Translations under genes and position numbers: made by a program | Assembly (NCBI GenBank): GCA_023393115.1 | Contig: JAEWMS010000053.1 | Span: 1-34,494 of the forward strand | DNA: 34,494 bases | DNA from: Bacillota bacterium | Lineage (GTDB): Bacteria; Bacillota; Clostridia; Acetivibrionales; DSM-1351 | Direction of reading: 5' to 3' | Notes under the pieces: model-generated | What the model was told of the DNA's origin: nothing | Databases searched by the model: none | Seen by the model: only the letters and a program-made list of their open reading frames with translations | In this document: piece after piece, positions 23,657-32,665 of the stretch | How the letters are laid out: the number at the start of each line of letters is the position of its first letter | Numbering within the stretch: position 1 is the stretch's first letter

Positions 23657-24226
23657 TTACTTTTTATATCTGTTCTTTTCAATTATCAGCCTGTTTTTCT
23701 TCCAAAGCTCTCTCTTTTTAAGACGATGCTCCAGTTTTTTCATATAACCTGCCAATATAAGCTTTTCAGGCCACCGCTTAAGGCGGACATAAAGGATTTC
23801 CTTTTTGTCTATAGGCTTGACAAGAATGGTCAGCATATTAGCCTTATTACCGCCGTGAATATCGGTAAATATCTGATCTCCTACTACGGCTATACTTTCA
23901 GGCTCAAGCTCCAGCTTCTCAGCTGCCATAAGAAATGCCCTTCCCGAAGGTTTATAGGCTCTGTGTATTGCATTAACCGCAATGTCCTTGTTAAATCTGA
24001 CAACACGCTTTTCGGATGCATTTGATAAAATACATACTTTGAAACCCTGGTCCTTTAGGTCTCTTATCCAGGTGATGGCATTTTCATCAGCATCCGCACT
24101 GTGCATTGGGACGAGTGTATTATCTATATCCAGAATCAAACCTTTAATTCCCTTGCTTTTCAGCATGCCCAAATCTATATGTCTGATGCTGTCGCAGTAC
24201 AAGTCAGGAAAGTATTTTTCAATCAT
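23657..24226 (-). CDS. YqeG-family HAD IIIA phosphatase
   Basis: Haloacid-dehalogenase-type phosphatase of 189 residues. Motif I is DIDNTLV (nucleophile Asp33, Asp35), motif II LSNASE, lysine motif in RAYKPSGRAF, motif III VVGDQIFTDIHGG. This pattern is that of the YqeG family, whose members are widespread in Firmicutes and usually lie near ribosome-assembly GTPase and aro genes. Its substrate is not established; phosphatidylglycerophosphate phosphatase activity is known for related eukaryotic/plant proteins. The C-terminal 40 residues are very basic (KKLEHRLKKRELWKKNR). The ATG has GGAGG 9 bases upstream. Cotranscribed with aroE. Confidence 0.9.
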   Translation of the reverse strand: MIEKYFPDLYCDSIRHIDLGMLKSKGIKGLILDIDNTLVPMHSADADENAITWIRDLKDQGFKVCILSNASEKRVVRFNKDIAVNAIHRAYKPSGRAFLMAAEKLELEPESIAVVGDQIFTDIHGGNKANMLTILVKPIDKKEILYVRLKRWPEKLILAGYMKKLEHRLKKRELWKKNRLIIEKNRYKK

Positions 24227-24334
24227 TTGCTATTTTCCTCCATATCAATTTTTAATGATAACAAAAGAATAGACGTTATACAATACAAGAATTACTTTTA
24301 TTATTCATCCTGCAATAAAATCAATACTATATAT

Positions 24335-26530
24335 TTAAATCTCATGGACTATGTCTTGATCGGTCTTTTCAAATTCAAGCAATCGGTTTTCAAGACAAAT
24401 CAATAAATCAAGCTTTTTGACAATACCGTTAAAAAATTTGATTTCGATAAGTTCCCCTGGTGAATTTATGTCATCAGGAGAATATTGTGAAACTACAACA
24501 CCTCTTCCAAACTTTGTATGCCTTACAATAACACCTTCAGCAAAACCATCAGTCAGTTTCTGCTTCAGTAGATCCGCAAGCTCCTTTAGAAACAAGGAAG
24601 GAGAAAGTCTGTCTCCATTAGCTGCAGTGGGATAAATCATAAAAAGGCTTTGCCTTGCCCTTGTCATTCCTACATAGTACAGCCTTCTCTCCTCCTCAAG
24701 CAAAGAAAAGTCCTTTGCATCAGCTGCCTTTTCAATAGCCTTCTCTCCCGGGAGCTCACTGTTTATCAGGTCTATCATGAATACACAATCATATTCCAGC
24801 CCCTTTGAGGAATGCATGGTGCTTAGTGTAATTTCAAAAATCCCTTCGTTGTTGTTCCAGTCATTACTCCCTTCAAAAAGCTTTTCCAATTCAGCCAATC
24901 TATCAAGAAATTCAACAATTGTCTGGCAGTTAAAGGCTATACCCTGCAGAATCTCAAATAGTCTGGATATATATTCATAGGACATACCTACCAGAGAGCA
25001 GTATTCCTTAACGCTTTCCAGATACTTAAAGTTATTTTTAATGTATTCCAAAGCGTTATAAGGAGGCTTTTTTACAAGGTTTGGAAATTCCAGTTTCAGC
25101 TGCTGCAAGCCGTCTATCTGAAAGGGTTTCAGTTCAACACCAGACATAATACGGTCAATAACCGGCTTGCTCACATTTCCAGCCATGGCACACTCCAGCA
25201 TTGCCTTGGATATATATCTGTTCATTCTGTAATATATTTTGGAGAAGGCTTCAACATCCTGTGGGTCCAATGCAAAAAGCAAAAAAGCTGAAACTTCCTG
25301 TACCAGCCAGTGCTTAAAAAAGAAAAGTCTGTTCTGTTTTAGTCTGAAAGGAATCCCGTTTCTATTGAGAATATCAGCTGTTAGGATAGATGACAGATTA
25401 TTTCGGTAAAGAATTGCAACTTGCTTTTTCCTTCCCTTAATGTATGCATCTGGTTTTATTTGTGTGTCATACTCAATGTCTGAAAGCTGTGAAAAACTGA
25501 TCAGCTTATCCAGGATAAACTGAAGCTGATCGCGTTGATCTAGTGCTTTTATTATTTCAGGCTCTGTCAGCTTTTCATTCAGGGTAACATGGTTTTTATC
25601 ATATCTGTTTTTGTTATTTTTAATGAACCTGCTGCTGAGACTGACAATATTCTCAGTTGAGCGGTAATTGTTTTCAAGCCTGAATATTCTACAGCCCCTG
25701 AACTGTTTCTCGAAGTCCAGAATGAACTGTGGGTGGGCACCCCGGAAACCATATATGGATTGGTCATCGTCAGCAACTATAAACAAGTTACGGTGTTTTT
25801 CACTCAACAGTCTGATTATTTCAAACTGTATTTTTGACAGGTCCTGCCCTTCATCCACCTGGATATAACTGTAGCTATTTCTATAATGTTCGAGAACCTC
25901 GGGATATTTTGATAAAATACTGTACGCATAGGTCAGCATATCGTCAAAATCTATTAACAGATTGTTTTTTTTATAGTCCTCGTAAGCCTTGTAAATTTGC
26001 TGAAATCTTTTTGTTGTGAAGGTTAAACCGTCAAAATCCTTAATAAGGCTGTTTTTAACAAGTCCTATTTCATTAATAAGAGTTTCAAGCTCATCATCAT
26101 TAATTTTTGAGTTGTTAATGCTTTGGTGTATTTCTTTTAGCAGCTGATGTTTGTTTATTTCCTGATCATTGCCTTCAATCCTATGAAGCTTGCGACCCTT
26201 CATTCTCTCATAGTCCCTGACCACTCTGTTGCAGAAGCTGTGTAGCGTTGCAAAATGTATCCTTTCGGTAATGTCACTTCCATATAGCCTGTTAAAGCGC
26301 TTTTCCATTTCAAGCTGAGCGGCTTTATTAAAAGTAAGAGTCAGTATATTTTGTGGCTTAATTCCTGCTGCCTTTACTAGATATGCAACTCTGGCTGTTA
26401 TAACGGTGGTTTTTCCTGAACCAGGACCGGCCAGAATCAGTGCCGGACCGCTTTTGTGGCTGACTGCATTTCTTTGTTCCTCATTTAAGTCTATATTATA
26501 TTTGTTCTTAAGTATGTTAAAAAAGTCCAA
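24335..26530 (-). CDS. UvrD/PcrA-type superfamily 1 DNA helicase
   Basis: 3'-5' DNA helicase-like ATPase, 731 residues. Motif I AGPGSGKT (34-41), motif III ADDDQSIYGFRGA, motif IV LENNYRST, motif V TMHSSKGLEYDCVFM and motif VI YVGMTRA are all present. Motif II reads VDEGQD rather than the usual DEYQD/DEFQD. The C-terminal part is diverged and shorter than PcrA, with a KFGRGVVVSQYS segment like the UvrD C-terminal tail. The start is a TTG with AAGGATACC upstream. It lies 63 bases downstream of the nuclease-helicase fusion in the same direction, so it shares the LexA-controlled promoter. Whether it is the sole PcrA or an extra SOS helicase cannot be decided here. Confidence 0.9.
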   Translation of the reverse strand: MDFFNILKNKYNIDLNEEQRNAVSHKSGPALILAGPGSGKTTVITARVAYLVKAAGIKPQNILTLTFNKAAQLEMEKRFNRLYGSDITERIHFATLHSFCNRVVRDYERMKGRKLHRIEGNDQEINKHQLLKEIHQSINNSKINDDELETLINEIGLVKNSLIKDFDGLTFTTKRFQQIYKAYEDYKKNNLLIDFDDMLTYAYSILSKYPEVLEHYRNSYSYIQVDEGQDLSKIQFEIIRLLSEKHRNLFIVADDDQSIYGFRGAHPQFILDFEKQFRGCRIFRLENNYRSTENIVSLSSRFIKNNKNRYDKNHVTLNEKLTEPEIIKALDQRDQLQFILDKLISFSQLSDIEYDTQIKPDAYIKGRKKQVAILYRNNLSSILTADILNRNGIPFRLKQNRLFFFKHWLVQEVSAFLLFALDPQDVEAFSKIYYRMNRYISKAMLECAMAGNVSKPVIDRIMSGVELKPFQIDGLQQLKLEFPNLVKKPPYNALEYIKNNFKYLESVKEYCSLVGMSYEYISRLFEILQGIAFNCQTIVEFLDRLAELEKLFEGSNDWNNNEGIFEITLSTMHSSKGLEYDCVFMIDLINSELPGEKAIEKAADAKDFSLLEEERRLYYVGMTRARQSLFMIYPTAANGDRLSPSLFLKELADLLKQKLTDGFAEGVIVRHTKFGRGVVVSQYSPDDINSPGELIEIKFFNGIVKKLDLLICLENRLLEFEKTDQDIVHEI

Positions 26531-26593
26531 GGTATCCTTCCAGTCTATTCTATTTAAGTTTGATATTAAACTATTTACTGCATTCCCAATTCA

Positions 26594-28984
26594 TTAATTC
26601 CCAGGTTCATCTGAGACAGCATTATTCTCCTTCTTACAGGAGCCCCAAAAGTTTTTCAATCTGGTTTTTAACTCCTCCCTGCTCCTGACCCTAATGTTAT
26701 GCTCCCAGTGCTTTGGAAACAGACTTATATAATTTCTTTGTGAAAATCTTTCATCAATAAGAAGTACCATTCCCCGGTCCTTTTCCGAGCGAATAACACG
26801 TCCTGCCGCCTGTAGTACCTTGTTCATTCCTGGGAACATGTAAGCATTTTCATAACCCATGCCATTTTTTCTGTTGAAATAATCCATAATAATATCCTGT
26901 TCAACACTTATCTGTGGCAGGCCCACCCCAACGATTATAGCTCCTATGAGTCTGTCCCCCTTAAGGTCAATTCCTTCAGAGAATATACCTCCCAGCACTC
27001 CGAAGCAAACCAAAGACTCAGTATTATCGGGCTGGAATCTATTGAGGAAGCTCTCTCTTTCCTCTTCAGACATGGAATTCTCCTGTATAAAGGAATTAAT
27101 ATCAGGATATTGTTCGTTAAATCTGAAATACACCTCATTCATATACTTATAGGACGGAAAATATACAAGATAGTTACCTTTACGCATATCAACCGCAGTC
27201 TTAATTATTTCAACAATTGTATCATAACTGTTCTCACGATTTTTGTATTTTGTAGAAACCTCATCATCCACCAATAGACAGAGTTTGCTATTGTCAAAAG
27301 GTGAACAGAGATTTATGTTATAGTCGTCCTTGTCACCGCCCAGAATATCAATAAAATAGCTTAATGGAGTCAAAGTGGCCGAAAAGAACACCGCTGTCTT
27401 TCCTCTTTTCACCGCTTCAGCCAGTAAAAAGGATGGATCTATGCAAAAAAGCTTCACCCTGACCTCACTTCGGTAGGTTTCAATAAAGGTTACATATCTG
27501 TGGTCAAAAAACTCAGATATTTTCAGGAAGGCTATAGCACTAAAATATGCCTCCAACAACAGGTCAAATCCCTCTATTCCTCTATTCTGATTTTTAACGA
27601 TCCATTCCTCGGCCTCTGATATAAATCGATTGAGTAATTTGTACAATTCACTGAGCTCACCCTTGTTTATTATATAACCGTCATCGGTACACTGTTTTCT
27701 GAGTGAGATCATATAAGTATTTATCTTTCCCAGAACTTTTGCTATTTGGGGCTGATGGTTTTTTATTGCCTTTCTGGCCTCAAAAAAGGCTGTTTTACTG
27801 ATCTGCGCAGAAAACATTTCTCTGGCCCTGTCTACCAGATTATGTGCCTCATCTACAAGGAAGGCATAGTCACCCTCGTTATTAAGAAAAAATCTCTTCA
27901 AATACACTCTTGGATCAAAAACATAATTATAGTCGCATATAATACAGTCAGCCCAAAGTGAAATATCCAAAGCAAATTCAAAAGGGCATACCTTGTGCTT
28001 TTCAGCGTACTGTTCTATTATCTCTCTGGAGAGATACTCCGAGTTATTCAAAATATCAATTAAAGCAGTATTGACCCTGTTATAATGCCCCTTTGCATAT
28101 TCACAAAAGTCAGGATTACAGTTGACTTCATTCTGAAAGCATATTTTTTCCTTGGCAGTCAGGGTCAATGTTCTGAATTTAAGGCCCCCGGCTCTCATTT
28201 TTGTAAAAGCCTCTTCTGCAACCTGCCTGGTAATAGTTTTTGCCGTCAGGTAAAATATTTTTGAAATGTGCTGTTCTCCAAAGGCTTTCACTGCTGGGAA
28301 CAACGTAGAAATTGTTTTTCCTATGCCGGTGGGGGCCTGTACAAAAAGCTTTTTGTCCTGCATTACGGTTTTATAGACTGCTACAGCCAATTCTCTCTGT
28401 CCTTTACGGTAATTTTCGAAAGGGAACTGAAACTCCTTTATGGACTTGTCTCTTAGAGTGTTCCAGCTGTCCGACATACTTGCCCAGACCATATACTTGT
28501 CCAAAAGCATACTCATATACTCTTGAAGTTCATTAAGCGTAAAGGCTCTCCTTATTATTTTCCTTTCTTCTGTTTCAATATGAAAATATGTAAGCTGGAC
28601 AAATATATCATCTAAATCATTCTGAACGCAATAAATAAAGGCATAGCATTTTGCCTGTGCCCAATGTAGCAGACTGAATTCATCATCTATATATTCCAAG
28701 GGTCTTGCTGTGGACTTTATTTCATCAATAACTATTCCGTCAGTTTCAGAAATTATTCCGTCAGCCCGCCCCTCCAGTCTTATTGTAAAGCCCTGCAGCT
28801 GATAATCGTATGACAAAAATACCTCCTTGGCATATTTATCACCGCTTTCCTTCTGTATTTTCTGATGAATTCTGGTGCCCTCCAGCATCCGATTTGAAGA
28901 AACCAGCCTGTTATCTATATCTCCTGACCTTAAGACCAACTCCACCAGATTTCTGATAGAAATCTTTATCTGTGCTTTTTCCAT
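26594..28984 (-). CDS. RecB/Cas4-like nuclease fused to XPD/DinG-type helicase
   Basis: 796 residues. The N-terminus (about 25-120) has the RecB/Cas4 PD-(D/E)XK set: His40 (GTRIH), Asp75 (GRADG), Glu88-x-Lys90 (DEIKST) and Gln110-x3-Tyr114. From 190 on it is a superfamily 2 helicase of the XPD/DinG class: Walker A APTGIGKT (217-224), DEAH box (378-381), motif VI-like QAAGRVIRSEKDRG. Four cysteines between the motifs (Cys282, 289, 294, 333) are placed as the [4Fe-4S] site of that class. Escherichia coli DinG lacks the nuclease; staphylococcal DinG carries a different, DnaQ-type nuclease. The promoter overlaps a LexA box, so it is SOS-inducible. The likely task is removal of damaged or structured DNA together with the UvrD-type helicase. 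Start ATG with AAGGATACGT. Confidence 0.92.
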   Translation of the reverse strand: MEKAQIKISIRNLVELVLRSGDIDNRLVSSNRMLEGTRIHQKIQKESGDKYAKEVFLSYDYQLQGFTIRLEGRADGIISETDGIVIDEIKSTARPLEYIDDEFSLLHWAQAKCYAFIYCVQNDLDDIFVQLTYFHIETEERKIIRRAFTLNELQEYMSMLLDKYMVWASMSDSWNTLRDKSIKEFQFPFENYRKGQRELAVAVYKTVMQDKKLFVQAPTGIGKTISTLFPAVKAFGEQHISKIFYLTAKTITRQVAEEAFTKMRAGGLKFRTLTLTAKEKICFQNEVNCNPDFCEYAKGHYNRVNTALIDILNNSEYLSREIIEQYAEKHKVCPFEFALDISLWADCIICDYNYVFDPRVYLKRFFLNNEGDYAFLVDEAHNLVDRAREMFSAQISKTAFFEARKAIKNHQPQIAKVLGKINTYMISLRKQCTDDGYIINKGELSELYKLLNRFISEAEEWIVKNQNRGIEGFDLLLEAYFSAIAFLKISEFFDHRYVTFIETYRSEVRVKLFCIDPSFLLAEAVKRGKTAVFFSATLTPLSYFIDILGGDKDDYNINLCSPFDNSKLCLLVDDEVSTKYKNRENSYDTIVEIIKTAVDMRKGNYLVYFPSYKYMNEVYFRFNEQYPDINSFIQENSMSEEERESFLNRFQPDNTESLVCFGVLGGIFSEGIDLKGDRLIGAIIVGVGLPQISVEQDIIMDYFNRKNGMGYENAYMFPGMNKVLQAAGRVIRSEKDRGMVLLIDERFSQRNYISLFPKHWEHNIRVRSREELKTRLKNFWGSCKKENNAVSDEPGN

Positions 28985-29047
28985 ACGTATCCTTAAGTTT
29001 GCAAAATGATTACTGAATGATTAATAACTGCTTACCATAACAAAATA

Positions 29048-29076
29048 ATTATACAACAAACCGAACAAATGTTCAA
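29048..29076 (-). promoter_or_regulatory. LexA-controlled promoter of the dinG-like/uvrD-like operon
   Basis: On the minus strand TTGAAC (29076-29071), a 17-base spacer, and a perfect TATAAT (29053-29048). The palindrome GAACATTTGTTC (29074-29063) overlaps the -35. The same core occurs in front of recA. The predicted start near 29041 gives a leader of about 57 bases. The box lies across the stop codon of the upstream metallophosphoesterase gene. Confidence 0.92.
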
Positions 29077-30020
29077 TTTCCACTTTCAAGAGTAACTACA
29101 ACAACCTCAGGAGGATTTAGCATCCTTGGCACAGGAGCATTATTCCCCAGCCCTCTGCTGACGATCAGGGTTGTACCATTTGAAGTCCACTTGCCATCTG
29201 TATATTTCGGAAACCATCTGCGTTCATGATGAGGTGAGATTAAGCCACCAATAAAGGGAATCTGCAGCTGACCACCGTGCATATGTCCCGATAATACTAA
29301 TTGAAAACCGCTTCCTTTAATAGTATCAAACATATTTGCCCTGTGAAAAAGAAGTATATTGTAGCCCCTGTCGGGCTTCAGAGCCTTAATCTTCTCCTGC
29401 AGATAATACGAAGCTGTCTTGTAAGTCCAGTCTTCGGGATCTCCTATTCCGTACAGGTTAATACTTGAATTCCCTCTTTGAAGAATTACCTTCCTGCTAT
29501 CCATCAGATTTACACCTAAATTTTTAAGTGACTTTTGCAATTCCTTGAAATCACCATACCATACATCGTGATTACCCGAAACGGAATATACCGGAGCAAT
29601 GTTGACCAGTTGTGCTGCAAGCTTCTTTACAGGTATCAGATTAATCTTGTTATCATCAACCATATCTCCTGTTAAAACTATTATATCCGGCTTTTCCTTC
29701 CTTACTTCTTCTGTAAGGGCTTCTACCCCTCCATAAAAAGAACCTGTGTGAAAATCCGATATTTGTAATATTTTATATCCATTAAACTCCTTTGGTATTC
29801 TATCTGACCTGATTATGTAATGAGTAACATCAATGACAGTTGAAAAATAAACAAGTCCGGCTATTAATATAACATTAATTGCTATTGTAATAAGCCGGAC
29901 TATACTGTTCTTACCCTTACTGATATTTTTTGCTTTCCGAAGCCGACCACATATATAGGCTGAAACATTCCATATAAAAAACAGCAGCAGAACAGTACTG
30001 CTTGCGTTTATACCCTTCAT
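29073..30020 (-). CDS. Membrane-anchored metallophosphoesterase (YkuE/YaeI type)
   Basis: Calcineurin-like phosphoesterase of 315 residues. Two N-terminal hydrophobic segments (about 6-24 and 41-60) anchor it. The metal-binding motifs follow in order: DFHTG, GDMVDD, GNHDVW and GHMHGGQ, with the late SRGLGNNAPVPRMLNPPEV block that marks the YkuE/YaeI group. Relatives are thought to act on lipid-linked phosphates such as UDP-diacylglucosamine-like compounds, but the substrate here is unknown. The ATG at 30020 has GAGGGG 4 bases upstream; a TTG four codons earlier overlaps that site. The downstream LexA promoter overlaps its stop codon. Confidence 0.9.
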   Translation of the reverse strand: MKGINASSTVLLLFFIWNVSAYICGRLRKAKNISKGKNSIVRLITIAINVILIAGLVYFSTVIDVTHYIIRSDRIPKEFNGYKILQISDFHTGSFYGGVEALTEEVRKEKPDIIVLTGDMVDDNKINLIPVKKLAAQLVNIAPVYSVSGNHDVWYGDFKELQKSLKNLGVNLMDSRKVILQRGNSSINLYGIGDPEDWTYKTASYYLQEKIKALKPDRGYNILLFHRANMFDTIKGSGFQLVLSGHMHGGQLQIPFIGGLISPHHERRWFPKYTDGKWTSNGTTLIVSRGLGNNAPVPRMLNPPEVVVVTLESGN

Positions 30021-30103
30021 AATTCCCCTCAAGCTATCATACTTTATTTAAATAATATGCTTTAAGCTATTTAATATAATACAAAAGCCTGCTAATGAAA
30101 AAC

Positions 30104-31063
30104 TTATACAAGGCTTTCAACTTCTTCTTCAGTAAGTGTAATATCAGCAGCTCCCATGCAATCATAAAGTTGTTCAAGATTTGTACACCCTATGATAGCA
30201 GAGCCGTTCAATTTGTTATCTATAATATAGTTCAACGCCACAGCGGTTCTGTTGTAACCTTTTCTTTTACATAGTTTAAGTAAGTTGTTAAAGCGGTTGA
30301 TGTTTTCCAATGTTAAAAATTTCAGAAGCTTCTTCGGTACATTTTCCAGGTCATTTTCATTGGCTTTGGAATAAAGTCCGTTAGCCTGTGAAGAAAATGC
30401 CATAACCAGCATCCCCATTTCGAGATATTGATTATATTCCTTTGGGTTCATACAAACAAGAGTCGGATCGTTAAAATTCTGCGGAAAGCACTCTGCAAGA
30501 CTCCACTGAATTTGCGAAATTACAAGCCGGGTTTTATTATTTTTATCGGCATAAGCATTAGCTTCCAGGATTCTGTCGCAGGTCCAGTTCGATACACCTA
30601 CAGCTCTTGCTTTTCCCTGCTGAACCAGTAAGTGCAAAGTATCCATAATCTCATTAACGGGTCTGTTAATATCATCTCTATGCAAGAGATATAAATCTAC
30701 ATAATCAGTTTGTAATGCCTTGAGACTAAGGTCCATGTCACTGAGTATTTCTTCTTCGGACAAACGTGATATTCCGTCTTGGGTGGGGTGTCCGCCCTTT
30801 GTAATGAGTATAACTTCATTTCGATTATTTTTTGACTTTATCCAGGCTCCAATAGTGCGTTCACTAGCCGAATGACCATTTTCAAGCCAATTACAATAAA
30901 CTCTCGCTGTATCAATGGTGTTCCCGCCTCTTTCAAAATACTTATCCATCATTTCGAAGGATTTTTGATCATCAAGAGTGGTGCCAAAAGGTACTCCCCC
31001 CAGAATAATTCTGGACATTCTTATTAGTTTATTATCAGCATCATATAATTCGAAGTATTTCAT
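30104..31063 (-). CDS. Aldo/keto reductase
   Basis: NAD(P)H-dependent carbonyl reductase with a TIM barrel, 319 residues. The tetrad is intact: Asp51 and Tyr56 (TIDTARVY), Lys89 (ITKGG) and His128 (YLLHRDD). AVGVSNW and the C-terminal AIIGCTN, where the cofactor phosphate binds, fit the bacterial general-stress class. ENGHSASE with GAWIKSK resembles the glyoxal/methylglyoxal reductases, but the substrate is not determined. The ATG follows GGGAGG by 8 bases. A DUF1540 gene lies upstream with a terminator between, so this gene is probably transcribed alone. Confidence 0.92.
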   Translation of the reverse strand: MKYFELYDADNKLIRMSRIILGGVPFGTTLDDQKSFEMMDKYFERGGNTIDTARVYCNWLENGHSASERTIGAWIKSKNNRNEVILITKGGHPTQDGISRLSEEEILSDMDLSLKALQTDYVDLYLLHRDDINRPVNEIMDTLHLLVQQGKARAVGVSNWTCDRILEANAYADKNNKTRLVISQIQWSLAECFPQNFNDPTLVCMNPKEYNQYLEMGMLVMAFSSQANGLYSKANENDLENVPKKLLKFLTLENINRFNNLLKLCKRKGYNRTAVALNYIIDNKLNGSAIIGCTNLEQLYDCMGAADITLTEEEVESLV

Positions 31064-31125
31064 GGGACAGGCCTCCCTAATATGTAATTTTTAATACTCC
31101 ATTCATTAAATGTTACTTTATATGT

Positions 31126-31169
31126 AATAAAAATTCAAGCCTGTTAAGAATTTCTCGACAGGCTTGAAT
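31126..31169 (-). terminator. Terminator after the DUF1540 gene
   Basis: TTCAAGCCTGT (31134-31144) pairs with ACAGGCTTGAA (31158-31168), 11 bp. On the minus strand it ends in TTTTTATTAC. It separates the DUF1540 gene from the aldo/keto reductase. Confidence 0.87.
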
Positions 31170-31177
31170 AGTGTTTT

Positions 31178-31354
31178 TTAAGCTTGAGCTCCTGGTGAGA
31201 AGGTTGAACAATCTGTCTCTTGTGAGCTTGATGCATTTCTCGGTTTTACTTCAATTTGCTCTGCTGAGCAATGATCTCCTTGCATATAATAAGTGCAAGT
31301 ATTAACAACACATTTTATTCCTTGATTCGGATGATCCATTTTTTTAGCATTCAT
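31178..31354 (-). CDS. DUF1540 domain protein
   Basis: A 58-residue protein with four cysteines placed as in DUF1540: Cys15 and Cys20 (IKCVVNTCTYY), Cys29 (DHCSAEQIEV) and Cys49 (ETDCSTF). The spacing is that of a small metal-binding knuckle, probably zinc, though the family's role is unknown; clostridial members are often linked to sporulation. The start is the ATG after GGAGGAATTTATT; a TTG five codons earlier forms that ribosome site itself. It is single-gene, with a strong terminator. It is too short for functional inference beyond the motif. Confidence 0.88.
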   Translation of the reverse strand: MNAKKMDHPNQGIKCVVNTCTYYMQGDHCSAEQIEVKPRNASSSQETDCSTFSPGAQA

Positions 31355-31457
31355 AATAAATTCCTCCAATTATATAATGTTTATTTAATTGCTAATAAAT
31401 ATTATTTGATAAAGAGGAGTTTTTATTCTAATCACATTTTTACAAATTCAAATGAAA

Positions 31458-31922
31458 TTACCTTCTTGCCTTTCCAGTCATATGTTCAATACTGATTTTC
31501 ATTACTTTAGTAGTGTCTTTATCCTTATTAATATAATCCATGCCCTTATTTAGAAATTCAGCCGCATACTTTTGTATCAACGCAGTCAGAGCCATTTCCT
31601 TTTCTTTTTCAAACACTTCTGAGCAGTTTCCGAATACTACTGTACTTATATATCTGTAGCTGAATTTCTCCGGAATGGGTTCAGAGTCTCCGATTACGCA
31701 AAAGGATACCCTGTTATTTTTAGCAATATTATTCAATTTGGCTCCTTCCTGAGCACAGTGAAAATATATACTGCCGTCTAAATAGGCATAATTCAAGGGC
31801 ACTCCATATGCATACCCATTTTCTCCAGTTGTTGAAAGAATTCCATATTGAGCCTCCTTCAACAATTTGAGAGCTTCTTCTTCACCGATTTGCCTGTCTC
31901 TTCTTCTCATTTCCTTAAACAT
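31458..31922 (-). CDS. Pyridoxamine 5'-phosphate oxidase-like (NimA-type) flavoprotein
   Basis: A small flavin-binding protein, 154 residues, of the FMN-binding split-barrel fold. GYAYGVPLNYAYLDGSIYFHCAQEGAKLNNI is the nitroreductase-like NimA signature, with His84-type contact FHCAQEG. The related NimA proteins reduce nitroimidazoles, but most clostridial copies are uncharacterised flavin reductases. The ATG follows CGGAGG by 8 bases. A second, shorter split-barrel protein lies at 33837-34229, and an HD hydrolase and a MerR regulator are in between in the same direction, so this gene may be the last of that unit. Confidence 0.88.
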   Translation of the reverse strand: MFKEMRRRDRQIGEEEALKLLKEAQYGILSTTGENGYAYGVPLNYAYLDGSIYFHCAQEGAKLNNIAKNNRVSFCVIGDSEPIPEKFSYRYISTVVFGNCSEVFEKEKEMALTALIQKYAAEFLNKGMDYINKDKDTTKVMKISIEHMTGKARR

Positions 31923-31976
31923 GTCTCTGCCTCCGTTCTTATATGTTGTTAATACTATTTGAATGTATATAACTTG

Positions 31977-32567
31977 TTACTTTTTTAGTATGCCTTTTTC
32001 AATTGATGTCTCGATAATTTCTTTTGCAAGCTGCCACAGTTCAGGTGCGTGCTGTTCCAGCATTCTATTTCTTTTAATAACTTTTTCGCTGGTAACACCC
32101 GGCTTCTGCCAGGTATGACCCCCTGTGTTATAATTTAACAACAATGGCTGGAGCCTGTCCATACATGCAGCAAATTTGGCTTCTGATGTTTTAAGTTCTT
32201 CGAATTCTCTCCATAGACCATAAATTTCATCTGCCTGATCCTTGGGTAACATATTGAATAACTGCTGTGCAGCTTTCTCTTCTCTCTCTGCTTTATCCTC
32301 ACACCCCTTCTCATCATAGCAGAAGGTATCTCCTGCACCTATTTCAACCAGATCATGTACGAGTATAAGTTTTAAGACTTTTAAAGTGTCCAGATTTTTT
32401 TCAACTGAATATTCAGACAGTAGAATAGCCATAGCAGCCATGTGCCAGGAGTGTTCAGCATCATTCTCATTACGTGTTGTCCCGATTACAACATTTTGAC
32501 GAAATATTTGTTTTAGTCGATCAATTTCGGTAATAAACTTTATCTGCTTGATTAATCGTTCATTCAT
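31977..32567 (-). CDS. HD-domain hydrolase (YfbR/HDDC2-like)
   Basis: A 196-residue metal-dependent phosphohydrolase. The HD set is His39 (DAEHSWHMA), His71-Asp72 (LVHDLVEI) and a later Asp (CMDRLQPLLLNY). This order with EIGAGDTF between is that of the 5'-deoxynucleotidase YfbR and human HDDC2, which cleave deoxynucleoside monophosphates; the substrate here is inferred. The start is taken as ATG at 32567 with GGAGAG 9 bases upstream; the open frame reaches 22 codons further but no ribosome site supports it. It lies between the NimA-type and MerR genes. Confidence 0.88.
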   Translation of the reverse strand: MNERLIKQIKFITEIDRLKQIFRQNVVIGTTRNENDAEHSWHMAAMAILLSEYSVEKNLDTLKVLKLILVHDLVEIGAGDTFCYDEKGCEDKAEREEKAAQQLFNMLPKDQADEIYGLWREFEELKTSEAKFAACMDRLQPLLLNYNTGGHTWQKPGVTSEKVIKRNRMLEQHAPELWQLAKEIIETSIEKGILKK

Positions 32568-32665
32568 TAGTATTTCTCTCCGTTTCAATATAATTAAACA
32601 TATCAATTCTATTCTGTTATTAAAGTATACCATGATTCATCTATTGTTCTAAATATCTTATAAAT

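Noticed and set aside
26594..28984. CRISPR-associated Cas4 or CasDinG
   Set aside because: The nuclease motifs are Cas4/RecB-like, but no cas genes or repeats are near and the LexA promoter points to DNA repair.
31355..31400. TATAAT directly in front of the DUF1540 ribosome site
   Set aside because: The predicted transcript would begin in or after the ribosome site, so this is probably chance in AT-rich DNA.
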